DNA from: Nocardia suismassiliense
GTDB lineage: Bacteria; Actinomycetota; Actinomycetes; Mycobacteriales; Mycobacteriaceae
DNA length: 64,000 bases
Assembly: GCF_900269665.1 (NCBI RefSeq)
Contig: NZ_LT985361.1
Location: 3,065,704-3,129,703 of the forward strand
Direction: 5' to 3'
Shown: one piece after another, positions 44,256 to 53,500 of the stretch
How the letters are laid out: each line of letters begins with the position of its first letter
Numbering within the stretch: position 1 is the stretch's first letter
Made by a program: the position numbers and the translations under genes
The notes under the pieces: generated by a model
Told to the model about the DNA's origin: nothing
The model's input: only the letters and a program-made list of their open reading frames with translations
Databases searched by the model: none

Positions 44256-44537
44256 ACTTCGGATGCCACCCTCGATGGCAGTAGTTCACCTGCTGAGCAT
44301 ATGCGTAGATTTCCTGAGGGCCGTAGGGCCACCGTCTCATCTCGCCCGATGACGTCAGGCTCGCAGCGCGCACAGTATTCGCTGTTCGGCCACCTCATCT
44401 GTGAGACCGAATGGTGCTCCGACAAGAACACTGCGTTACCACTTCGTGTGCGGACAAATCCACTGGCGGCTACTAACGTTCCGTAGCGGAGCGGTCGCAC
44501 CCCTCGCCGCTGCACGACTACCGCACCGGAGGTTTGC
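44256..44537. other. Divergent promoter region (mannitol dehydrogenase / amidohydrolase)
   Basis: 282 bases with no gene. It should hold both promoters; no confident element or operator palindrome was recognised. Confidence 0.35.
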
Positions 44538-45623
44538 GTGACCGTCGACTCCCCAGCGATCGGTAAGACCGCTCTGCGCAACGTCCGTGTCTTCGATGGC
44601 GCGGAGCTGACCGAGCCGACCACGGTGGTGATCGACGGCGCGGTGATCGGCACCGATGCCGGCGGCGCCGAGAGTCTCGACGGCCACGGGGCGATCCTGC
44701 TACCCGGCCTCATCGACGCCCACGTGCACCTACACGGCCCGGAATCGCTCGACCAGCTCGTCACGCACGGCGTCACCACGGCACTGGACATGACCACCTG
44801 GCCGCCCGAGCAGCTCGCGGCGCTGCGTAACCGGCCGGGCACCACCGACATTCGTAGTGCGGGAACGCCGATCATCGGTCCGGGCGGTACGCACGCCCGC
44901 ATCCCCGGCCTGGCCGAGCACGCGGTGATCCACGGACCGGAGGCGGCCGAGGCGATGGTCGCCGAGCGTGCCGCGGCCGGCTCGGACTACATCAAATTGG
45001 TGCTCGAAGCGCCGGGGGAGGGCGGTCCGGACGAAGCCTCCGCCAAGGCGGTCGTCACCGCAGCGCGGGCCAAGGACCTCCGAATCGTCATCCACGCAGC
45101 ATCTTTGGGTGCCTATGCACTGGCACTGGACGTCGGCGGCGACGTCATCACCCACGTCCCGATGGACGGTCAGCTGCCCGCGGAGGCGGTGCGCCGGATG
45201 GCGGAGGAAGGGCGCGTCGCCGCGCCCACCCTCGTCATGATGCAGGGTGTGGCAACAACTTTGGGCATCCTGGGTTTCGCCGACTGCCTCGCCAGCGTCG
45301 CGACGCTACACGCCGCCGGAGTGCCCGTCCTCGCGGGCAGCGACGCCAACGCCGAACCCGGCGTCCCCTTCCAGCCCGCGCACGGCGACTCGCTGCACCG
45401 CGAGCTGGAACTGCTCGTCACCGCGGGCCTGCCCCCGGCCGAGGCGCTGCGCGCCGCGACCACGGCGCCCGCCACCCACTTCGGCCTGCGCGACCGCGGC
45501 ACGATCGCACCGGGTATGCGCGCCGATCTCGTGCTGCTCGACGGCGACCCGCTGTCCGACATCCACGCCACCCGCGCCATTGCCCAGGTTTGGTGTGGTG
45601 GCGTTTCACACGCGATGAGTTAG
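44538..45623 (+). CDS. Metal-dependent amidohydrolase
   Basis: The 361-residue protein has LLPGLIDAHVHLHGPESLDQ with the HxH metal ligands, then a lysine candidate in YIKLVLEAPG, histidines in IVIHAAS and VITHVPMDG, and the metal Asp in VPVLAGSDANAEPGVP. The C-terminal part (GTIAPGMRADLVLLDGDPLS) is the usual beta-sandwich closure. It resembles the imidazolonepropionase/prolidase-type branch of amidohydrolases, but the substrate is unknown. GGAGG precedes the GTG start. A strong hairpin after the stop ends the transcript. Confidence 0.87.
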   Translation: MTVDSPAIGKTALRNVRVFDGAELTEPTTVVIDGAVIGTDAGGAESLDGHGAILLPGLIDAHVHLHGPESLDQLVTHGVTTALDMTTWPPEQLAALRNRPGTTDIRSAGTPIIGPGGTHARIPGLAEHAVIHGPEAAEAMVAERAAAGSDYIKLVLEAPGEGGPDEASAKAVVTAARAKDLRIVIHAASLGAYALALDVGGDVITHVPMDGQLPAEAVRRMAEEGRVAAPTLVMMQGVATTLGILGFADCLASVATLHAAGVPVLAGSDANAEPGVPFQPAHGDSLHRELELLVTAGLPPAEALRAATTAPATHFGLRDRGTIAPGMRADLVLLDGDPLSDIHATRAIAQVWCGGVSHAMS

Positions 45624-45635
45624 GTGCGAGCCGTC

Positions 45636-45667
45636 GGGGTGCCGCCCCACTGCCTGGGCGGCACCCC
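45636..45667. terminator. Bidirectional terminator between amidohydrolase and IclR gene
   Basis: GGGGTGCCGCCC (45636-45647) and GGGCGGCACCCC (45656-45667) form a perfect 12-bp stem with an 8-base loop between two convergent genes. Confidence 0.85.
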
Positions 45668-45681
45668 CACGACTCCCGCGC

Positions 45682-46431
45682 TCAGAGCGACATAGCCCCC
45701 TGTGACCGCAGCAGCCGGGTGAGATTGGCGCTCACCAGCCCCGCCGTGCGCACCACCGCCTCGGCCAGCGCGGGCAGCCGGTTCAGCTCACCCACCGTCG
45801 CCGCCAGCGCGGCGACCACCTCGCCGCCCGGGCCGCGCACCGGCGCCGCGACGCAGGCCAGCCCGAACCGGCTCAGGTCGGTGTCGTAGGCGAGACCCCG
45901 CTCCCGTGCCAAGGTGACCTGACGGCTCCACTCGCGGGGCGAAAACCCCTCGGGTGGTTGGTGATTCGGATGACCGATGGCCAGCACCTGTTCGGCGGCG
46001 GTGCCCGAGGGCAGCAGCGTCCCCGCCCGCAGCGGGAAGACCGCATCGATCTCCCGCCCGATGCCGCCGATCAACATCGTGTGCCCCCGATCGGTCACCG
46101 AGAGACTGAAGCCGCCCCGATCCGAGGTCGCCGTCAATTGCCCCAGCGGCCGGGCCGAGGCAGCCCGCAGCAACCGCGCCGGTTGCCAGGTCTGCCCGAG
46201 CCGAAACACCCGGGGTCCGATCTGATAGCGCCCGCTGCGGCGCTGCACTGCTCCTTCCGCGACCAATTGATTGAGTAACCGATAGGCCGTTGCCTTCGGT
46301 AGTCCTGCCGCCGACGCGAGCTGGGTCAAGCCCAGCTCGGCACCGTGCGCGAGCGCCTCCAGCAGGGCAAATGCCCCCTCGAGCACGCCACGGCCCCCCA
46401 AGGCCGCCTTTTCCATCGTCGCTTCGTTCAC
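45682..46431 (-). CDS. IclR-family transcriptional regulator
   Basis: The N-terminal winged helix reads VLEGAFALLEALAHGAELGL, TQLASAAGLPKATAYRLLNQ, and VQRRSGRYQIGPRVFRLGQ. The C-terminal ligand domain has AAEQVLAIGHP, LARERGLAYDTDLSRFGLAC and VAAPVRGPGGEVVAALAA, all typical of IclR proteins. It is transcribed away from the toxin cluster, and its promoter shares the 46432-46735 intergenic region with the endolysin gene. It could therefore regulate that cluster, but it could equally control the amidohydrolase; the sequence does not decide. Confidence 0.88.
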   Translation of the reverse strand: MNEATMEKAALGGRGVLEGAFALLEALAHGAELGLTQLASAAGLPKATAYRLLNQLVAEGAVQRRSGRYQIGPRVFRLGQTWQPARLLRAASARPLGQLTATSDRGGFSLSVTDRGHTMLIGGIGREIDAVFPLRAGTLLPSGTAAEQVLAIGHPNHQPPEGFSPREWSRQVTLARERGLAYDTDLSRFGLACVAAPVRGPGGEVVAALAATVGELNRLPALAEAVVRTAGLVSANLTRLLRSQGAMSL

Positions 46432-46735
46432 TCTCTGTCCTCCCGTGCAGATACTGCAACGAACCGAGCACGTGCTTCATATCGTTCGCGGTCCGACAAA
46501 TGGAACGCTCGGTTCGCTCATCAGACCGACAACTACCCCGGCCCGCCGGCCGGCTACAGCATTGGCCCTGTCGCGCTGAGCGGGCACCGGCGGTTCTTTG
46601 CTACAGGGAAGAGTCTCCGGTCCGCGCCCTTCACTCACGTTTCATCGACGTCTCACGGGGTCGCGAGGCGGGGAAATCGGCGGTGCGACGACCACTCGGG
46701 GGAAATTTCGGGCAGACGAAATCGAGGGAGATCCA
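46432..46735. other. Divergent intergenic region of 304 bases (IclR / endolysin-Tc operon)
   Basis: No gene is seen. GAAC-N5-GTTC (GAACGCTCGGTTC, near 46504) and TCGGT-N11-ACCGA overlap and are candidate regulator sites. The toxin operon promoter must lie here, but no confident -35/-10 pair was found. Confidence 0.35.
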
Positions 46736-47557
46736 ATGGTCGACAGTTTTTTCGCGGACGTGTCATATTTTCAGGTGCCGGTAGACGATGCCTATCCGCA
46801 CGCGATACTCAGCTTCCGGTCCAACGACGGCGACTTCCGCGACGCCAACTTCGCCGCTAACTACGAATGGGCGTGCCGGGCAGTCGATTCGGGACGCCTG
46901 GCGTGCTTCATCGTGTACTTCTACTGGCGGCCGAACTGGCTGGAGACCGTCGAAACCCACCGCGACATGGTCGCGCGAATGGGCGGCCCGCACCCGCGGA
47001 TGATCAGCATGATCGACGTCGAATCGGGCGGTAATCCCGGCGGCGACCAGTCCGACGGCATCAACGCGTCGTACTGGAATCTGGTTGAGTGGCTCGGCGA
47101 CCGGCGGCGGGTGATCGCCTACGCGAATCGCGGCGACTTCTTCGATATGTGGGCCAACCGCCCCGAAGGCGGGCGCATGGTCGGCGCGGGCTACGGCCGC
47201 AACCCGAATCTGCCCGGCCAGCTGGCCCACCAATACACCGACGGTCAGGGCTTCGGCGGCGGCCTGCCCGAGGGCTGCCCGCCGTTCGGCGACTGCGACA
47301 TGAACATCGCCTACGGCATGTCGCCCCAAGACTTCGCCGCGGCGTGCGGCGTCGGAATAGAGGAGGAATTCATGTCCGCATTGAACGAAACGGAACAGCG
47401 CGAGCTGCTGGACAAGACCCGCGAGATCTGGATCCAGCTGCACGGCCCGCAGGGCTCCGGCTGGCCGCAGCTCGGCCAGAACGAGCAGGGTCAGAACCGC
47501 ACCCCGGTCGACGCGCTCGCGGCCGTGGAGGACGCGCTGCAAAGCCCCCGGAAATAA
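46736..47557 (+). CDS. GH25 muramidase, phage endolysin type
   Basis: This 273-residue protein begins MVDSFFADVSYFQVPVDDAY. The glycoside hydrolase 25 residues are present: Asp8 (ADVSYFQ), Asp94 and Glu96 (MIDVESGG), and CDMNIA with Asp188. It should cut the glycan chain of peptidoglycan. The C-terminal 60 residues (TREIWIQLHGPQGSGWPQLG, ending TPVDALAAVEDAL) resemble tails of actinophage lysins. There is no signal peptide, as in endolysins that need a holin. The ATG is chosen for its GAGGGAGA ribosome-binding site; the frame is open to 46598. It lies 39 bases before the TcB-TcC gene on the same strand. Confidence 0.88.
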   Translation: MVDSFFADVSYFQVPVDDAYPHAILSFRSNDGDFRDANFAANYEWACRAVDSGRLACFIVYFYWRPNWLETVETHRDMVARMGGPHPRMISMIDVESGGNPGGDQSDGINASYWNLVEWLGDRRRVIAYANRGDFFDMWANRPEGGRMVGAGYGRNPNLPGQLAHQYTDGQGFGGGLPEGCPPFGDCDMNIAYGMSPQDFAAACGVGIEEEFMSALNETEQRELLDKTREIWIQLHGPQGSGWPQLGQNEQGQNRTPVDALAAVEDALQSPRK

Positions 47558-47596
47558 GTCGCCCGCAGTCCCTACATCGACAAGGACGAGACACCC

Positions 47597-50500
47597 ATGC
47601 CACAGCCTGTGCCGGAAAACCGGACCGAGCCCGATCGCCGACCCGACCGAAGCTCGCCGCCATCGTCGGCCACCGCCGGCACTCGCGAGTCCGGTGCGGC
47701 ACCGGACCGTGATCAACCGTCGCTGTCGTTGCCCAAGGCAGGTGGCGCGATCCGCGGCATGGGGGAGAAGTTCGCGGCCGACCCCGTGACCGGCACAGCG
47801 GCGGTGACGGTACCGGTGCCGCTCACCCCGGGTCGGGCCGAGATGACGCCACAGCTGAATCTCGGCTACGACTCCGGGGCGGGCAACGGGCCGTTCGGGC
47901 TCGGTTGGTCGATGGACGTGCCGTCGATCTCGCGCAAGACCGACAAGGGGTTGCCCCGCTATCTGGACGAGATCGATGTGTTCCAGCTGTCCGGTGCGGA
48001 AGATCTGGTGCCTGCGGTGTTTCCGGCGCGGCGCGGCGAAGGCGCCTTCGATGTGGTCGCCTATCGGCCGCGGACCGAAGGGTTGTATTCGAGGATCGAG
48101 CGGTGGTGTGACCGAAATTCGGGGGACACGCATTGGCGGGTGACTTCAACAGCGAACGTCACCAGTGTGTTCGGCCGCAACGGCGCGGCCCGCATCGCCG
48201 ATCCGGCCGACCCCGACCGGGTCTTCCGGTGGCTGCTGGAAGAGACCGCCGATGATCGCGGAAATCTGGTCCGCTATGAGTACAAGCCGGAGGACCGGGC
48301 AGGGGTGGACCCGGGTGCGCCGTGCGAGCGCAATCGCGACACCGTGGTCAACCGCTATCTCAAGCGGGTTCGGTACGGCAATTCGACACCCGGACAGCCG
48401 GACTTCTGCTTCGAGGTGGTGCTCGACTACGGTGAGCACGACGAGGCGGCGCCGACCCCTGATGGTGTCGCGCCTTGGAAGGTGCGACGAGATCCGTTCT
48501 CTACGAGACGATCCGGTTTCGAGATCCGCACGTACCGGTTGTGCGACCGAATCCTGATGTTTCACCGTATCGCCGAACTCGCCGCCGAGCCGGTGCTGGT
48601 GTCCGCGACGAACCTGGGCTACCTGCCCGATCCCGCGGCGACGAAGCTGATCGAGGCGACGCAGGCGGGCTATCTGCGGGCCGGCGGGGCGTACATGCGT
48701 AACGACTTGCCGCCGGTGAGTTTCCAGTACACAGAGCGGACCGTCTCCCGCACGATCCATCCTCTGACGACAGAAGATCGCGCAGTGCCGCCGCGGCTGG
48801 ACGACGGCTACCGCTGGATCGACCTGGACGGCGAAGGCCTCTCCGGGATCCTGGCCGAGGAGGGCGGCGCCTGGTACTACCGCGCCAACCGGGGTGGCGG
48901 GACCGTCGCCACGCCGCGGGCCGTCGATCCGCTGCCGGTGGGCGCGAGTCTGGCAGGCGGGCGGCAGTTGTTGGATCTGGCAGGCGACGGCACCCGGGCA
49001 TTGGCCGATTTCGCCGGTGTGGCAGCGGGTTTCCATCGGCGCACCGCCGACGGCGGCTGGGCCGACTTCGCCACCTTCAGCTCGTTGCCGGTGGTGTCGT
49101 GGGCAGACCCGAACCTGCGGTTCGTCGATTTGAGCGGTGACGGGCTCGCGGATGTGCTGCTCACCGAGAGCGAGGGTTTCCGCTGGCATCCCTCGGCAGG
49201 TCTAGACGGTTTCGGCGCGGCGTGCCGAGTATCGAACGCGGCCACCGAGGAACACGGCCCGCGGCTGGTGTTCGCCGACCCCGAGCAGAGTGTCTACCTG
49301 GCGGACATGACCGGCGACGGGCTCACCGATCTGGTCCGTATCCGCAACGGCGAGATCGCCTACTGGCCCAACCTGGGCTACGGCCGGTTCGGCCCGAAGG
49401 TGCCGATGTCCGGGGCGCCGGTGTTCGATCACCCGGATCGGTTCGACCAGCGCCGGATTCGGCTCGCCGACATCGACGGCAGCGCGCCGACGGATCTGAT
49501 CTATCTGGGTCCGGACCGGATCTCGTTGTGGTTCAACGAGTCCGGCAACTCCTGGAGTGCCGCCGAGACGATCACCGGCTTCGGTGCCCCGGATGTGGCA
49601 GGCACCACCACGGTGGCGGATGTGCTCGGCAAGGGCACCGCTTGTCTGGTAGTGGCCGAGCCGCGACCGGACTTCGACCCGCAGGTCCGCTACCTCGACC
49701 TCATGGCGGCGGGCAAGCCGCACCTGCTGTCGTCGGTCGACAACAACCGCGGCCTGCGTACCACGATCAGCTACGAATCGTCCACGACGCACTACCTGGC
49801 CGATCAAGCGGCGAACAACCCGTGGGCGACCCTGTTGCCCTTTCCGGTGCAGGTGGTGTCGGTGGTCCGGACGCGCGACGATGTCGCCGACACCACACTG
49901 GTCGCGACCTACCGTTACCGCCACGGCTACTACGACGCTGTCGAGCGCGAATTCCGTGGATTCGGCTACGTCGAACAGCGGGACGCGCTGTCGTTCGCCG
50001 GGGCGGATGACCGGCTGTATCAGCCTCCCGCGGTCGTCAAACGCTGGCAACACACCGGCTGGTACCGCGACGGTGCTCGGCTCTCCACCCAGTTCGCCAC
50101 CGAATACCACGCCTACGACAGGGATTTCGATCTCACCGACACGCTGTTGCCCGCAGGGCTGACGCCCGAAGAAGAGCGCGAGGCGGCGCGCGCGTTGCGC
50201 GGTCACGTCCTACGAGAAGAGGTTTACGCCGAGGACGACCATGGCGAACTCGGCGAGCCGTATTCGGTGACCGAATCGAATTATCGGCCGCGCCTGCTGC
50301 AGCCGCGCGGATCGGCGCCGTACTGCGTGATCGCCGTCGATCCGGGTGAGACGTTGACCGTGCACACCGAACGGCGGGCCGAAGATCCGCGGATCGGGCA
50401 CACGGTCACCTTGGACGTCGACGAGTGGGGGAACGTGTTGCGCGCGGCGCGGATCGCATACCCGCGCCGTCGCCCCGCCGCCACCGCGCAGGGGCTGTTG

Positions 50501-53500
50501 CACGTGATGGTCAGCGAACACGAGGTACGCAACGATGTGACCGCCGGTGACAGCTGGCGGGTCGGCATCTCGATCGAGGGTCGCGAATATGAGGTCGGCG
50601 GGCTCTCGCGAGGCGGCCGCATCTTCACCGAGACCGAGCTGCGGGACGGATTGACACTCGCCGCCCGCCACGAAATCCCCTATCAGGAAGAGCTTTCCGG
50701 CGCACGCGAAGAGCGCAGGCTGATCTCCCGAACCCAGCAGACCTATGCCGCCGCCGATGCGTCCACCGAACTGCCGCTCGGTCATTTCGCCGTGCCTGCC
50801 CTGCCATGGCGCTCCTACCGCCAGGTGTTCGCGGCCGGACAGGTGGCGAAGCTGTACGGCACCGAGGTCACCGACGACATGCTCAGCGAAGCCGGATATC
50901 TGCTGCGAGAAGGCGTTTGGTGGTTGCCGTCAGGCAGGCAGGCCTTCGATCCGGCGCGTTTCTATCTGCCGGTGTCCTACCTCGACGCGTTCGGCGCGAC
51001 CTGGCAGATCGCCTATGAACGCCACCTCCTGAGGCAGACCGGCAGCACCGATCCGGTCGGCAACGTGGTCACCGCTTCGATCAACTACCGCGTGCTACAG
51101 CCGTGGCTGCTCACCGACCCGAACGACAATCGCACCGCCGTCCGTTTCGACCCGCTCGGCATGGTGATCGCCACCGCGGCGCTCGGGAAGGACGGCAGAG
51201 ATGAGGGTGACATCCTCGACCTGACCACGTCGGAACCCTCCGACACCGATCGGCCCACCACCTGGTTGACCTACGACCTGACCGCGCGTCCGGTGCGACT
51301 GCGCACCTTCGAGCGCGAGCAGCACCGCGCGGCGAACAGCCGGGTGCGGGAGTCGCGGACCTACGTCGACGGCAGCGGCCGCGTCATCCTGGCGAAGGTA
51401 CCGGCGGAACCGGGCGCCGACGGCGCGCCCCGCTGGGTGGGCACCGGTCGGACGATCTACGACAATAAAGGCAACCCGATCAAGAAGTACGAACCGTACT
51501 TCGCCCTCGACGCGGAGTTCGACACCGAACCGGACGTGGTGCGGCACGGGGTGACCTCGATCCTCTCCTACGACCCACTCGGCAGACTCGTCCGCACCGA
51601 TTTCCCCGACGGCACCCTCAGCCGGGTCACCTTCGACGCGTGGGCGCAACATGAATGGGACCGCAACGACACGGTTCTCGAAAGCCGTTGGTACGCCGAT
51701 AGAATCACCTTGCCCACGAACGATCCGCGTTATCTGTCCGCGAAAGCCACGGAGCCGCACGCGGGTACGTATGGCACCACCGAGCTCGACGCCCTGGGCC
51801 GGGCGCATATCGTCATTGTCGACAACGGCGCCGAGAAGTTGCCGACCACCGTTGTCCACGACGTGCAGGGCCACGCGCTGGTCACCCTCGATCCGCGCGA
51901 AATACGGGTGTTGGAGCAGGAATTCGACATGCTCGGGCGGTCGGCGCATGCCCGAAGTCGCGATGCGGGCGAGCGGTGGCTGCTGGTCGACGTCACCGGA
52001 CAACCGGTGCGCTCGTGGGATGGCCGCGGCACGGTCCAGCGCTTCCGCTACGACGAATTGCGTCGTCCCACTCACGCTTACGCCGCCGGCCCCGGCGCGG
52101 CGGAGCGCCTGCGTGTGCGCGGCTTTTACGGTGACGACCTCGACAACGGCGCCGCCGACAACCTGCGCTCCCGGCCATACCTCGTCTTCGACGGCGCGGG
52201 CGTGCTGCGCAGCGCTCAGGTCGACTTCAAGGGCAATCTGGTGGCCGGCGAGCGCCGACTGGCGGCGGACCCGTTCACCGAACCGGATTGGTCGATCTTG
52301 TCCGACATCACGGACCCGGAGCAGGCGCTCCGTGCGGCGACGCGGCTACTCGAGCCGACGGTGTACCGCAGCACCACGGACTACGACGCGCTGAATCGGC
52401 CGACTCGGATCGGCACGCCGGACGGCAGTACGACGAAGCCTTCCTACAACGAAGCGAACCTGTTGGAGCGCCTCGAAACTCAGCTCCGCGGTAGCACCGA
52501 ATGGACGGCGTTCGTCACCGGGACCGAATACAACGCGCGCGGCCAACGATTGCTCGTCACCTCGGGTTGCGGCACCGACACCCGTTACGACTACGAGCCT
52601 GACACCTTCCGCCTCGCCGCCGTGGACACCCGCGCGAACAACGGCCCGGTCTTGCAAGCGCTGCGCTACGCCTACGACCCGGCCGGGAACGTCAGCGTCG
52701 CAGCCGATCCCGCGCAGCAGACGGTCTTCTTCGCGAATGCCGCCGTCGGCGCCACCCGAACGTTCACCTACGACCCGAGCTACCGGCTCGCCACGGCGAC
52801 CGGCCGCGAACACATCGGCCAGACCACCCAACCGGGCCCGGACGAACCCGCGACCGCGCCGATCCCGCACGCCAACGACAGCAGCGCCATGCGCGCATAC
52901 ACCGAGACATACACCTACGACAAGAGCGGCAACATCAGCACCGTCACCCACGCCGCCGCCGACGGCAGCCGCAGCCGCCGCCATTCGACGGCTGCCGATA
53001 GTAATCGCTTGCTGGCCAACAGCATTCCCGGCGATCCGGACGGTCGGTTCACCGCCGTCTACACCTACGACGCCAACGGCAACATCACCTCGATGCCGCA
53101 CCTGGCCACCATGGACTGGGACCCCGACAACCGTCTGGTCCATGTCGACCTGGGCGGCGGTGGCGACGCCTACTACCAATACGATTCCACCGGCCAGCGC
53201 GTGCGCGCGACGATCCGCAACAACGCCACCACGGACACCCGAATCTACCTGGGCAACACCGAGATCTACCTCCGTGTCACCGCGGGCACCATCCGCACCC
53301 GCAGGGAGTCCCTGCACATACTCGACGGCACCAGCCGCATCGCGCTGGTCGAAACAACCACCATCGACAATCGTCTCCCGGTTCCGAATCCCCGCCCGGT
53401 GCACCGCTATCAACTGACCGACCACCTCGGTTCCGCCACAATCGAACTGAGCGATACCGCCGCGGTCCTCTCCTACGAGGAATTCCACCCCTTCGGCACC

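Noticed and set aside
46736..47557. The endolysin as part of a resident prophage
   Set aside because: No capsid, tail, terminase, integrase or holin gene is nearby; the flanking genes are the IclR regulator and the Tc toxin.
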